NCBI RefSeq assembly: GCF_024807615.1
Contig: NZ_JANUCJ010000004.1
Location: forward strand, 62,001 to 126,000
From: Tsukamurella ocularis
GTDB lineage: Bacteria > Actinomycetota > Actinomycetes > Mycobacteriales > Mycobacteriaceae
DNA: 64,000 nt
Direction: 5' to 3'
Shown here: positions 29,305 to 37,843 of the stretch, in pieces
Position numbering within the stretch: position 1 is the stretch's first letter
Layout: each line of letters begins with the position of its first letter
The notes under the pieces: model-generated
Told to the model about the DNA's origin: nothing
Databases searched by the model: none
Seen by the model: only the letters and a program-made list of their open reading frames with translations
Translations under genes and position numbers: made by a program

Positions 29305-31405
29305 TGCCGGGAATCCGGTTGAGGGTCTTGCGCGCGATCCGGCGCAGGCCCTGATCGCCCGAGATACCGAACAGTGGGCTGACGGCGGCGGTGGAGATGT
29401 CCTTGGAGAGATCCTTGGTCGCCGCGCCGGCCGCAGCGAGCCTGCCCCGTGGCGTGTCAACCTCGGCGACATCGACTTCCACGATCTCGGCCGCGCCGTC
29501 GAGGTCCCCCTCGGGCTCCGGGAACAGCAAGTAGCCCTGGTGCTGCGCCGCGGCGGCGATGCGCGGGGAGAGGAACTGGCCGAACTGGGCCAGGGTGCCG
29601 AGCGGGGTGTCGATGCGGCGGGGCCGCTCGACGATGGCGCGCACCACGATCTGGCCGGCCTTCTCCACCGACAGCGCCATCGCGTTGTCGTAGGCGTCGG
29701 TCGGTTCGATCATGCGCGTGCGGGTGAGTGGCATGTGGATGTTGGTGAAGGTCACGTGGTCCGACATGGTCTCGGCCGCCGTGATGTCGCTGAAGGCCTC
29801 CAGTGCCGACTTCGAGGCGATGTACGCCGCGAACCGTGGGCCGCGCACCTGCACGCCGATGGAGGAGACGTTGACCACGTGGCCCGACTTGCGGGCGACC
29901 ATGTGCGGCAACAGTTCCAGGATCAGGTAGACGGCGCCGAAGTAGTTCACGGCCATGGTGCGCTGGTAGTCGTGCGCGCGGTCCACGGAATCGACGGTGG
30001 CCCGCCGGATGGACCGACCGGCGCTGTTGACGAGCACGTCCACGTGGCCGTGCTCGGCCAGGATCTGGGCGACGGTCGTGCGCACGGCCTCCGGATCGGT
30101 GACGTCGCACTGGTACGCCCGGACGATGCCCTTGGGCACGCCGGGCATCCCGGGCTCGGCCTCGATCCGCAGGACCGCGTCAGCGAGGTCCTCGGGCTTG
30201 CGGGCGACGATGAAGACGTTGGCGCCCTTGAGGACCGCCTGCTTGGCGGCCTCGCGGCCGATGCCGGAGGAGCCGCCCGTGAGCAGGATGTGCTTGCCCA
30301 CGAGCGGGCCGCGCGGGTCGTCGCGCCGATTGCGCGACGGGTCGAGGTGCTCCGCCCAGTAGCGGAACAGCCTCGGCCCGTAGGACTTCAGGCGCGGCAG
30401 GGCCACCCCGTAGCGGCTCAGTGCGCGGTGCGTGGCCTCCGAGTCGAAGCGGGTGTTGTAGAACGGGTGGTCCAGGATCGTCGGCGGGATCCCGATTTGC
30501 CGGGCGATGGTGTCCCGGAGGGCGCGCACCTCGCCCCGGCGGCCGATCCGTGCCGCGAACTCGCCCAGCGGCGCGCTCGGAACGGGCAGCGTCTTCGGGC
30601 CGGAGAAGGCGGGGGCGATCGCGTCGTAGATCGTGGCCATGCTCTGGCCCTTGGGATCCGCCAGGTGATAGACGGTGCCCGGCGCGGGCGGCGCGGTGAC
30701 CAGCGCGACGATGCCCGCTGCGACGAAGTCCACGGGCACGATGTTCGTGTACCCGAGGTTGGCGAAGGGCACGTGGAGGTGGTGCGGGATGGTGCCCATG
30801 ATCCGCAGGAACGGGAAGAAGTAGTACGGCCCGTCGATCTTGTCGATCGCGCCCGTCATCGAATCGCCCACCACGATGGACGGTCGGTAGATCTGCCACG
30901 GCACCGCCGATTCACGGACCAGGCGCTCGGCCTCGTACTTGGTGCGGTGGTACGGGGTGGGGAAGTACTGCGCGACGTCGAAGTCGGTCTCCGAGAACCA
31001 CCCCTCGTGGTTGCCGGCGACGGCCAGCGAGGAGACGTGATGCATCGTGGCGCCGAGCCGGCCCGCCAGCTCCAGGACGTTTCGGGTGCCCTCGACGTTG
31101 GTCAGCTCCTGCAACTCCGCGGGGGCCTCCATGTCGTAGACGGCGGCGAGGTGGATCACGTGGTCGACGTGCTCGGGCAGGTCGCCCGGCGCGATGCCCA
31201 GGCCCGCCTCCACGATGTCGCCGGCGACCGGCACCACCTGGGGGGCGAGGTCGTGGCCCAGGTCGGCGATGAGTCGCTCGAACCGGGGGAGGGAGGCGTC
31301 GCGCACGAGCAGGTAGATGGTGGCGTCCCGGTCCGCGGCGGCGAGCCGCGCCACGACGGCACGGCCGATGAAGCCCGTCCCGCCCGTGACGAAGTAGCTG
31401 GCCAT
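29294..31405 (-). CDS. two-domain short-chain dehydrogenase/reductase (fatty acyl-CoA reductase-like)
   Basis: 703 residues. The N-terminal half is an extended SDR with GGTGFIGR (8-15), active YxxxK as Y152-HRT-K156 and the thioester-reductase-like lid. A linker at 345-370 leads into a classical SDR with TGGSSGIG (376-383), NVSSIG and Y528-IAS-K532. Mycobacterial proteins with this build, such as AcrA1-type reductases, reduce acyl-CoA to aldehyde and alcohol; with a WS/DGAT in the same region, wax ester precursor supply is possible. Both catalytic sites look intact. Chain length of substrate unknown. Confidence 0.85.
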   Translation of the reverse strand: MASYFVTGGTGFIGRAVVARLAAADRDATIYLLVRDASLPRFERLIADLGHDLAPQVVPVAGDIVEAGLGIAPGDLPEHVDHVIHLAAVYDMEAPAELQELTNVEGTRNVLELAGRLGATMHHVSSLAVAGNHEGWFSETDFDVAQYFPTPYHRTKYEAERLVRESAVPWQIYRPSIVVGDSMTGAIDKIDGPYYFFPFLRIMGTIPHHLHVPFANLGYTNIVPVDFVAAGIVALVTAPPAPGTVYHLADPKGQSMATIYDAIAPAFSGPKTLPVPSAPLGEFAARIGRRGEVRALRDTIARQIGIPPTILDHPFYNTRFDSEATHRALSRYGVALPRLKSYGPRLFRYWAEHLDPSRNRRDDPRGPLVGKHILLTGGSSGIGREAAKQAVLKGANVFIVARKPEDLADAVLRIEAEPGMPGVPKGIVRAYQCDVTDPEAVRTTVAQILAEHGHVDVLVNSAGRSIRRATVDSVDRAHDYQRTMAVNYFGAVYLILELLPHMVARKSGHVVNVSSIGVQVRGPRFAAYIASKSALEAFSDITAAETMSDHVTFTNIHMPLTRTRMIEPTDAYDNAMALSVEKAGQIVVRAIVERPRRIDTPLGTLAQFGQFLSPRIAAAAQHQGYLLFPEPEGDLDGAAEIVEVDVAEVDTPRGRLAAAGAATKDLSKDISTAAVSPLFGISGDQGLRRIARKTLNRIPGINW

Positions 31406-31472
31406 ACCACAAACCTACTTTCCGCTGCGTCCGCCTCCAAACCCGGGCGGGCCGCCAGTCACCCCCTGACTA

Positions 31473-31961
31473 TCACGGTGCGGCGAGCGGCGCCACCGTC
31501 GCCGACGTCGCGGCCACCAGGTCCGACGGTGCCAACTCGACCTCCAGGCCCCGTCGGCCGGCGGAGCAGAAGACGGTCTCGAAGCCGAGCGCGGACTCGT
31601 CGATCGCTGTCGGCAGGCGCTTGCGCTGCCCCAGCGGGGAGACGCCGCCGAGCACGTAGCCGGTCACGCGCCGCACGTCGGCGGGGTCGGCCATCGCCGG
31701 GCGGTGCAGGCTCAACGCGGCGCCCGCGGCCTTGAGGCTGAGCTTGCCCGACGTGGGCACGATCGCCACGGCGAGCTGCTTCCCGTCGCCGATGACCAGC
31801 GTCTTGAACACCCGCGCCGGGTCGTGGCCCAGCGCCTCCGCGGCCTCGCCGCCGAAGGACTCGGCTCGCGGGTCGTGCGCGTACTCGTGCACCCGGAACT
31901 CGATCCCTGCGGCCTGCAGCGCCGCAATCGCCGGCGTCGCCGCAGCGTTCTTCTTCGCCAT
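31473..31961 (-). CDS. Cys-tRNA(Pro)/Cys-tRNA(Cys) deacylase, YbaK family
   Basis: 162 residues from the ATG at 31961 (a TTG 12 bp upstream is possible). Trans-editing enzyme that removes Cys from mischarged tRNA-Pro. Visible signatures: [29 protein letters not shown] with the catalytic Lys, [21 protein letters not shown] and [19 protein letters not shown]. It stands alone, between the SDR gene and the sigH promoter. Confidence 0.9.
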   Translation of the reverse strand: MAKKNAAATPAIAALQAAGIEFRVHEYAHDPRAESFGGEAAEALGHDPARVFKTLVIGDGKQLAVAIVPTSGKLSLKAAGAALSLHRPAMADPADVRRVTGYVLGGVSPLGQRKRLPTAIDESALGFETVFCSAGRRGLEVELAPSDLVAATSATVAPLAAP

Positions 31962-31973
31962 GGCGCCAGTCAA

Positions 31974-32283
31974 TCAGACCGGTCACTGTCCCAGATGCGC
32001 CCGTGCCGCGCGCGCGGGAAGCTCCCGCGGACCAGCCGCGCCCGTGCGCACGTGCCGCGTGCGCGCAGCCGCACGGCGTGCGCGGATGCTCGCGGGGCGC
32101 GCGCGGCTGCCCTGCGCCATCGAGCCCGCTGTGGGGCACACCGTCGAGGGTCTGCCCACGGTCCCGCTCCGCGTGCATCGAACCGGACACCGCGGGAACA
32201 AGCCGACGCACTGTGCTGTTGCAGAGGTCGTGAGTGCAGGTAGTGGCGCAGCGGTCCTCGAGCGACCGGTAGCCTTCGTCGGT
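31974..32283. other. 310-bp intergenic region before sigH
   Basis: Very GC-rich DNA with many GCGC and CGTGCG runs. The only clear signal is the SigH-type promoter at 32194-32220. No plausible short gene was seen on either strand; reading frames that run through it lack start sites with a Shine-Dalgarno. Confidence 0.5.
32194..32220 (+). promoter_or_regulatory. SigH-dependent autoregulatory promoter
   Basis: GGGAACA (32194-32200), a 17-bp spacer and GTT (32218-32220), matching the GGGAAYA - N16/17 - CGTT type promoter of SigH/SigR sigma factors. It lies about 64 bp before the sigH start, implying self-activation under disulfide stress. Confidence 0.7.
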
Positions 32284-32958
32284 ATGACGGACGGGGACAT
32301 CACGCACGTAGCGGATCTGGACTCGGCCCCCGACGAGGTGACCGAGACGCCGGAGCAGCTCACGGCACGGTTCGAGGCCGAGGCGTTGCCGCTGCTCGAC
32401 CAGCTGTACGGCGCCGCGCTGCGGATGACCCGTAATCCGGCCGACGCGGAGGATCTGGTCCAGGAGACCTATGTGAAGGCGTACAGCGCCTTCCGGAGCT
32501 TCAAGAAGGGCACCAACCTCAAGGCTTGGCTGTACCGGATCCTCACCAACACCTACATCAACGGCTACCGCAAGAAGCAGCGGCAGCCCGCGCAGTACCC
32601 CACCGACGAGATCACCGACTGGCAGCTCGCGGCCACGGCGGAGCACAGCTCCACGGGCCTGCGCTCCGCGGAGATCGAGGCGCTGGACGCACTGCCGGAC
32701 GACGAGATCAAGCAAGCTCTCGCGAAGCTCCCCGAGGAGTTCCGCATGGCGGTGTACTACGCCGACGTGGAGGGATTCCCCTACAAGGAGATCGCCGAGA
32801 TCATGGGTACCCCCATCGGCACGGTCATGTCGCGGCTGCATCGCGGCCGGCGGCAGCTCCGCGCCGAGCTCGAGGGCGTCGCGCGCGAGCGCGGCTTCCT
32901 CCGGGGGCAGGATTCCGACGGTGCCGAGGGCGCCGTCGCTCAGGAGGTCGAGAAGTGA
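32284..32958 (+). CDS. sigH: ECF sigma factor SigH (SigR group)
   Basis: 224 residues. Directs the thiol-oxidative and heat stress regulon. Region 2 ([23 protein letters not shown] and [26 protein letters not shown]) and region 4 ([40 protein letters not shown]) match mycobacterial SigH almost throughout. The ATG at 32284 gives the usual short acidic N-terminus. It overlaps rshA by 4 bp and has its own SigH promoter. Confidence 0.96.
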   Translation: MTDGDITHVADLDSAPDEVTETPEQLTARFEAEALPLLDQLYGAALRMTRNPADAEDLVQETYVKAYSAFRSFKKGTNLKAWLYRILTNTYINGYRKKQRQPAQYPTDEITDWQLAATAEHSSTGLRSAEIEALDALPDDEIKQALAKLPEEFRMAVYYADVEGFPYKEIAEIMGTPIGTVMSRLHRGRRQLRAELEGVARERGFLRGQDSDGAEGAVAQEVEK

Positions 32959-33236
32959 CGTACTCGTCGGACGGCAACCCGGACCTGGAGCTCGACTGTT
33001 CCGCCGTGATGGCGGACATTTGGCTGCTCCTGGACAACGAGTGCGACTCGGCCGCCAAGGAGCGCCTCAAGGCCCACATCGACGGTTGTTCGCAGTGTTT
33101 GTCGCACTACGGCATCGAGCAGCAGATCAAGTCGCTGGTGAACCGCAAGTGCGGCGGCGACCGTGCCCCCGAGGGGCTGCGGGAGCGGCTGACCATCAGC
33201 ATCCGGCACACCGAGGTGCGCTTCCGCCCCGAGTAG
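32955..33236 (+). CDS. rshA: zinc-binding anti-sigma factor (RshA/RsrA family)
   Basis: 93 residues. GTG start overlaps the sigH stop (GTGA). The ZAS motif H41-x3-C45-x2-C48 (HIDGCSQC) with Cys30 upstream coordinates zinc; oxidation forms a disulfide that releases SigH. The C-terminal helix [15 protein letters not shown] is typical. Translational coupling to sigH keeps the two in step. Confidence 0.94.
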   Translation: MTYSSDGNPDLELDCSAVMADIWLLLDNECDSAAKERLKAHIDGCSQCLSHYGIEQQIKSLVNRKCGGDRAPEGLRERLTISIRHTEVRFRPE

Positions 33237-33261
33237 CAGGGGCAGAACCCGCGCGAACATG

Positions 33262-33298
33262 ACGAGGGCCCGTCGACGTGATGTCGACGGGCCCTCGT
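33262..33298. terminator. bidirectional terminator after sigH-rshA
   Basis: Perfect 16-bp stem ACGAGGGCCCGTCGAC / GTCGACGGGCCCTCGT with a 5-base loop. It lies between rshA and the convergent bL37 gene and can serve both. Confidence 0.8.
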
Positions 33299-33323
33299 GC
33301 GCAAGTCACGTGAAACCTGAAGG

Positions 33324-33398
33324 TCAGGAGTTCGGGCGCTTGCCGTGGTTCGCGGCGTTCTTCTTCCGCGCGCGCTTCTTACGTCCACGCTTTCCCAT
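33324..33398 (-). CDS. ribosomal protein bL37 (24 residues)
   Basis: A 24-residue, strongly basic peptide beginning MGKRGRKKRARKKN and ending NHGKRPNS. It matches the tiny actinobacterial 50S protein bL37 seen in mycobacterial ribosome structures, as I recall it. A perfect AAGGAG lies 8-9 bp before the ATG at 33398 on the minus strand. Convergent to rshA and divergent from pdtaS, as in mycobacteria. It is short enough to be missed by length cut-offs. Confidence 0.85.
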   Translation of the reverse strand: MGKRGRKKRARKKNAANHGKRPNS

Positions 33399-33483
33399 GG
33401 CGGTCTCCTTCCTGTCCTGAAGCTTCTTCGCAGTACCCGCTATTGTTTCACGACGGCACCGACGACGACAAAAAGGCGGTCCC

Positions 33484-34977
33484 ATGGCCTCCCTCGCCGA
33501 CCTCCTGGCGATCCACACGGACCTCCCGGGCCGTGCCGCTCGGCACCTGCAGCGGATCGCCGGGGAGTGGCAGTTGCTCGCCGACCTCTCGTTCGCCGAC
33601 CTGCGCCTCTGGGTGCGTAACGATCCGGAGGGCGACACCACCGATCCGGCGTACATCTGCATCGCGCAGTGCCGGCCCAACACCACGCCCACCGTGTACG
33701 ACACCGACGGCGTCGGCGTCGTCGTGCCGCCGTGGGAGGCCCCGACCCTGCACGCCGCGTTCGAGGGCGCCGACGTGGTCAAGGGCGTCACCCCGGCCTG
33801 GACGGGGCCCGCACGCGTGCGGCGCGAGGCCGTCCCGGTGCCGTCGAACGGCGCGGTGATCGCCGTGCTGACCCGCGATTTCAACGTCACGCACCCGCGC
33901 ACGCCGAGCCCGCTCGAGGTGGCGTACAAGGAGTGCGCGGACGATCTGTGCACGATGGTCGCCGAGGGCGCCTTCCCCGAGCCGGAGGACCTGCCCACGG
34001 GCGAGGCCGAGCCCCGCGCGGGCGACGGCTTCATCCGCCTCGACGCGCAGGGGCGTGTGGTGTTCGCGAGCCCGAACGCGCAGTCGGCGTACCGTCGCAT
34101 GGGCGCGCCCACCGACCTCGAGGGCAGCATCCTGTCCGAGGTGACCGCCGAGTTGGTGGGCGACACCTTCGAGTCCGAGGACCTCACGATCGCGCTCGAC
34201 GGTGCGCTCGAGCGTGGCGAGGGTTCCCGGATCGAGCTCACGAAGGGCGGCGTCACCGTCGTGCTCCGCGTGCTCGGCCTCCACCCGGGCGGGCACCCCG
34301 GAGGAGCGGCGGTGCTGCTGCGCGACGTCACCGAGCTCAAGCGCCGCGACCGCGCCCTCATCTCGAAAGACGCGACGATCCGCGAGATCCATCACCGGGT
34401 GAAGAACAATCTGCAGTCGGTCTCCGCGCTACTACGACTGCAGGCGCGGCGCACCCGCAACGACGAGGCCAAGCGCGCGCTGACCGAGTCGGTGCGCCGG
34501 GTCGCGTCGATCGCGCTGGTCCACGAGACCCTGTCCATGAGCGTCGACGAGCACGTCGACATCGACGAGGTGATCGACCGGCTGATCCCGATCATGGCCG
34601 ACGTGGCCCCGGCAGGCGGGTCGGCGGCGGTCACCGTCGTCCGACGGGGCGACGTGGGCCTGCTCGACGCGGACCGGGCGATGCCGCTGGTGATGGTTGT
34701 CACCGAGTTGATCCAGAACGCGGTCGAGCACGCTTACGAGCCGGGGGAGTCGGGCACGATCGAACTGTTGGCGCACCGGTCCACTCGAATGCTCGAGGTC
34801 ACCGTCCGGGACGACGGCGCCGGCCTGCCCCCCGGATTCAGCCTCGAGGGCTCGGACCGCCTGGGCCTGCAGATCGTGCAGACGCTCGTGACATCGGAGC
34901 TGGCCGGGGAGCTGACCCTGACCTCGCGCGACGGCGGCACGGACGCGGTGGTGCGGGTGCCGCTGCAGCCCGTTTAG
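33484..34977 (+). CDS. pdtaS: sensor histidine kinase PdtaS
   Basis: 497 residues, cytosolic. In mycobacteria PdtaS phosphorylates PdtaR, an ANTAR RNA-binding antiterminator, and senses copper and nitric oxide or c-di-GMP (literature). An N-terminal GAF-type domain (about 1-145), a PAS domain (about 180-290), then HisKA_2 with H303 in REIHHRVKNNLQ and a HATPase domain with ELIQNAVEHAY and DDGAGLPPGF. H303 is the same number as in M. tuberculosis. Neighbours sigH and whiB1 also match that genome. Confidence 0.93.
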   Translation: MASLADLLAIHTDLPGRAARHLQRIAGEWQLLADLSFADLRLWVRNDPEGDTTDPAYICIAQCRPNTTPTVYDTDGVGVVVPPWEAPTLHAAFEGADVVKGVTPAWTGPARVRREAVPVPSNGAVIAVLTRDFNVTHPRTPSPLEVAYKECADDLCTMVAEGAFPEPEDLPTGEAEPRAGDGFIRLDAQGRVVFASPNAQSAYRRMGAPTDLEGSILSEVTAELVGDTFESEDLTIALDGALERGEGSRIELTKGGVTVVLRVLGLHPGGHPGGAAVLLRDVTELKRRDRALISKDATIREIHHRVKNNLQSVSALLRLQARRTRNDEAKRALTESVRRVASIALVHETLSMSVDEHVDIDEVIDRLIPIMADVAPAGGSAAVTVVRRGDVGLLDADRAMPLVMVVTELIQNAVEHAYEPGESGTIELLAHRSTRMLEVTVRDDGAGLPPGFSLEGSDRLGLQIVQTLVTSELAGELTLTSRDGGTDAVVRVPLQPV

Positions 34978-34990
34978 GCCCGCGCACGAC

Positions 34991-35021
34991 GAAGGCCCGG
35001 TGGAGGATCCACCGGGCCTTC
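34991..35021. terminator. bidirectional terminator between pdtaS and whiB1
   Basis: Perfect 14-bp stem GAAGGCCCGGTGGA / TCCACCGGGCCTTC with loop GGA, in the 61-bp gap between two convergent genes. Confidence 0.8.
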
Positions 35022-35038
35022 GACGAAAGCGGAACGTG

Positions 35039-35293
35039 TCACACAGCGGTCCGCGTGCGGGTGCGCGCGTTGCGGCGCTTCAGCGCGCGACGCTCGTCCT
35101 CGCTCATGCCGCCCCACACGCCGGCATCCTGACCGGACTCAAGGGCCCAGGACAGGCACTCGGCGGTCACGGGGCAGCGGTTGCAGACCAGCTTGGCGTC
35201 CGCGATCTGCGCGATGGCCGGACCACTGTTGCCCACGGGGAAGAACAGCTCGGGATCCTCGTCGCGACAGATGGCCTTGTGGCGCCAATCCAT
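35039..35293 (-). CDS. whiB1: iron-sulfur transcription factor WhiB1
   Basis: 84 residues, nearly identical to mycobacterial WhiB1. Binds a nitric-oxide-sensitive [4Fe-4S] cluster through C9, C37, C40 and C46, partners with region 4 of the primary sigma factor, and is essential in mycobacteria. The GVWGGMSEDERRALKRR turn and basic tail are intact. The ATG at 35293 has AAGGAG 9 bp upstream. Confidence 0.97.
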   Translation of the reverse strand: MDWRHKAICRDEDPELFFPVGNSGPAIAQIADAKLVCNRCPVTAECLSWALESGQDAGVWGGMSEDERRALKRRNARTRTRTAV

Positions 35294-35409
35294 GTCAGTA
35301 CACTCCTTCAGGCGCGCTCGCGCGCCACTCATCGCAGGCGCCGATCCGGCACCGAATTTCCAGGCTGTTAACGCGGAGGGAACCGAACTGTTTCCGCGCT
35401 GTTACGTCA

Positions 35410-35440
35410 TGAATATTTCCACGTTCCCAGCAGGAGTCAA
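35410..35440 (-). promoter_or_regulatory. whiB1 promoter
   Basis: On the minus strand, TTGACT (35435-35440) and AATATT (35412-35417) with 17 bp between, or TATTCA with 19 bp. It gives a leader of about 110 bases before whiB1, as in mycobacteria. Confidence 0.55.
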
Positions 35441-35456
35441 TAGATTCCGACTCAGA

Positions 35457-35472
35457 GGTGGGGGATCTCACA
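35457..35472 (-). promoter_or_regulatory. CRP-like site of whiB1
   Basis: Minus-strand TGTGAGATCCCCCACC, near the CRP consensus TGTGA-N6-TCACA with a degenerate right half. Its centre is about 60 bp upstream of the expected start of transcription, the class I position. M. tuberculosis whiB1 is activated by the CRP protein Rv3676 at a very similar site (recalled from literature). Confidence 0.5.
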
Positions 35473-35678
35473 GCGGGGGCGGTGAGAACCGTCTTCCGAG
35501 GGGTGTACTACACTGCTGCCGGTTCAGCGGCGTGCCCGCAAATATATCCGCACACGCTGCAGGTTTGCAATAGGTTTCTGCGCGGTCGTGACGAATCGCT
35601 CACTTCGCCCATCCGATCGCGTCACGCCGAGTCGGCGGGAATCGGCCCGGCGGACGGGCTCCCGGCGGGCAGCGGGGA

Positions 35679-36674
35679 TCAGCGCACGCGCGGCAGCGGC
35701 GGCAAGTCTGCCAGCACGCGGATCCGCTCCGGCGAGTACCAGAACCGCACCTCGGTGCGGTCGCCGAGATGGTCACCGTCGACCTGCGCGGGGACGGGGA
35801 CCGCGCTGCTCACGCGCAGCTCGGGCAGGTCGTCGTGCCGGACGAGGTGGCGCACCGTCGGGCCCTTGGTGCGGCGGGCCGAGAGCATCTGCCGCACCAG
35901 CATCAGGTTCGGGATCGTGCGCATGGAGCGCGACGCGAACACCCCCAGCCCGGTGCCGTAATCCGTCCCCGGGTTGGTGAACACCGCCCGGTTGTTGAGA
36001 AACGTCCAGGGGCTCGCGTTCGAGACGAAGGCGAAGTGCACCCCGTCGATGTCCTGCCACGTCCCGGGTTCCTCGCCGGGCAGGTGGACGGTGAGCTGCG
36101 GCTCGCGGCGTGCGGCGGAGAAGAAGGTGCGCACGGCGGTGCGCACGTATCGCGACGGGGTGGCGGCCTTGCCCTTGTCGCGCAGCGCCTCCATGTTCGC
36201 GATCACCTCGGCGTCCACGCCGACGCCGGCGTTGAAGAGGAAGTAGCGCTCGTCCGCGCATCCCAGGCCGATGGTCCGGAAACTGCGGCGCGCCAACAGA
36301 TCTGTGAGGTGCACGGTGGCCTGCAGCGGGTCGCGCGGGACCGCGAGCGATCGCGCGAAGACGTTCGCGCTGCCGCCGGGGATCACGGCGACGGCGGGCA
36401 GGGTGTCGGGGTGCACGGGGTCGGCGCCGCCCGGCAGTCCCTCTCGGCCGAGGATGCCGCACACCACCTCGTTGACGGTGCCGTCGCCGCCGTGGACGAT
36501 CACCAGCTCGGTGCCGTCGTCGCGGGCCGCGGCGGCGAGCTCGGCAGCGTGACCGCGCCGTTCGGTCTGCGCCAGGGTGACATCGAGCGTGGACGCCAAC
36601 GCCATCGCCACGAGGTCTCGGCCCGCAGCGGTAATGGACGTGGCGTTGGGGTTGACGATCAACAGGGCGCGCAC
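35679..36674 (-). CDS. diacylglycerol/lipid kinase family protein
   Basis: 331 residues from the GTG at 36674 (MRALLIVNPNAT). ATP-dependent lipid kinase of the DagK/YegS type. The nucleotide loop VIVHGGDGTVNEVV and the PGGSANVFARSL and FNAGVGVDAEV blocks are typical. In mycobacteria such enzymes make phosphatidic acid or act in phosphatidylinositol mannoside synthesis. Substrate not determined. No clear Shine-Dalgarno; possibly leaderless. Confidence 0.87.
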   Translation of the reverse strand: MRALLIVNPNATSITAAGRDLVAMALASTLDVTLAQTERRGHAAELAAAARDDGTELVIVHGGDGTVNEVVCGILGREGLPGGADPVHPDTLPAVAVIPGGSANVFARSLAVPRDPLQATVHLTDLLARRSFRTIGLGCADERYFLFNAGVGVDAEVIANMEALRDKGKAATPSRYVRTAVRTFFSAARREPQLTVHLPGEEPGTWQDIDGVHFAFVSNASPWTFLNNRAVFTNPGTDYGTGLGVFASRSMRTIPNLMLVRQMLSARRTKGPTVRHLVRHDDLPELRVSSAVPVPAQVDGDHLGDRTEVRFWYSPERIRVLADLPPLPRVR

Positions 36675-36714
36675 ACCGAGCAGCCTACCCAGGCCGCCCC
36701 GATACCCTGGGGTC

Positions 36715-37185
36715 GTGACATCGACCAACGGAAGCGGCGGCGAACCCCGCCCGGCCGCCACCCGCTCCCGCAGCAAGCGCTCCGGCGATACCCGCACCGC
36801 CGCTCCCGGCACCGTCCGGGCCGCGGGCGTGATCGTCGCGCTCGAGGGCCTCGCGGCGCTGGTACTCGGCGTGGTGGAGCTGATCCGCGGTATCACCGGC
36901 TCCGCCGACACCACGACCGGCGCCTACGGCATGGCCTTCTGGATGATTCCGATGGGCCTCGGCGTGCTCGCGGGCGGCATCGCCCTCCTGCGCGGCCTGC
37001 GCTGGGGACGCACGGTCGGCGTGCTGACGAACCTCCTGCTCGGCTTCGCCGGCATCAGCGGCGCGGTCTCGCAGGGCCGCCCCGAGCTGTTCATCCCGCT
37101 CATCGTGGTCTCGGTCGCGGCGCTCGGGTTGTTGTTCGCCCCGCCGACGGTGGCCTGGCTGGAGGGTGAGTACCGCCGGGACTGA
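36715..37185 (+). CDS. four-helix membrane protein
   Basis: 156 residues from the GTG at 36715. A Ser/Arg-rich cytoplasmic start of about 30 residues precedes four membrane segments (near 36-56, 68-92, 98-120 and 124-146). Family not recognised. Divergent from the lipid kinase and only 6 bp from the convergent phosphatase gene. Confidence 0.75.
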   Translation: MTSTNGSGGEPRPAATRSRSKRSGDTRTAAPGTVRAAGVIVALEGLAALVLGVVELIRGITGSADTTTGAYGMAFWMIPMGLGVLAGGIALLRGLRWGRTVGVLTNLLLGFAGISGAVSQGRPELFIPLIVVSVAALGLLFAPPTVAWLEGEYRRD

Positions 37186-37191
37186 TCGGGC

Positions 37192-37806
37192 CTACCGCCC
37201 GGAGTAGTGCGCGGCCGCGTAGCCGGTCAGGCCGAAACGGGTGATCTGCGGGACGTCGTCGCGGTCGAATCCGAACACTGCGGCCGAGGCGGGCAGGATC
37301 ATCACGTGCCGCCCGAACTCCGGCGCCTGGCCCAGGAACCGCGCGGTGAGCACCCGGCCCAGGTGGCCGTGCGCGACGAGGACGACGTCACCGTCGGCCA
37401 TGGCGGCCCGCGCCCGCGCCAGCACCCGGTCGACCCGCGCACAGACCTGCGCCATCGACTCGCCGCCGGGCGCGCCGGAGTTCCACACCGTCCACCCCGG
37501 ATCGTCGACCCGGATCTCCGCGCTGGTGCGGCCCTCATAGTCGCCGTAGTCCCACTCGGCGAGGTCGGGGTCGACCGCGGTCACCGTGAGTCCCGCGAGT
37601 TCCGCGGTCGTCGCCGCCCGCGTGCGCGGGCTCACGAGGACGGTCGGGTTCCCCAGCGCCAGGTCGCGCAGGACCGAGCCCAGGGCCTGCGCCTGCTCGA
37701 CGCCCGTCTCGGTCAGCGGGATGTCGGTGGCGCCGGTGTGGCGTCCCGAGCGCGACCAGGCGGTCTCGCCGTGGCGGATGTATACGAGGCGGTGTCCGGT
37801 GCTCAT
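37192..37806 (-). CDS. histidine phosphatase (phosphoglycerate mutase-like; Rv3214-like)
   Basis: 204 residues, as M. tuberculosis Rv3214 (203), which is an acid phosphatase and not a mutase. The RHGET signature has catalytic H12; the second His is in LVAHGHLGRVL. Proton donor region AEWDYGDYEG is present. The ATG at 37806 is used. Convergent to the membrane protein; divergent from the ParA-like gene with a 37-bp gap. Confidence 0.88.
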   Translation of the reverse strand: MSTGHRLVYIRHGETAWSRSGRHTGATDIPLTETGVEQAQALGSVLRDLALGNPTVLVSPRTRAATTAELAGLTVTAVDPDLAEWDYGDYEGRTSAEIRVDDPGWTVWNSGAPGGESMAQVCARVDRVLARARAAMADGDVVLVAHGHLGRVLTARFLGQAPEFGRHVMILPASAAVFGFDRDDVPQITRFGLTGYAAAHYSGR

Positions 37807-37843
37807 CCGCTCATCGTTCCGTATCGGTGGGTACCCTCGCAGC

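Larger units (their letters stand above)
35294..35678. other. 385-bp regulatory region upstream of whiB1
   Basis: Rather AT-rich for this genome. On the minus strand it holds the whiB1 promoter (35410-35440), a CRP-like site (35457-35472) and a dyad TCTCAC-N10-GTGAGA at 35466-35487 that overlaps the CRP site. The part 35490-35678 shows nothing I can name; it has AT-rich runs such as aaatatat near 35540. No gene-like short frame was found. Confidence 0.5.
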
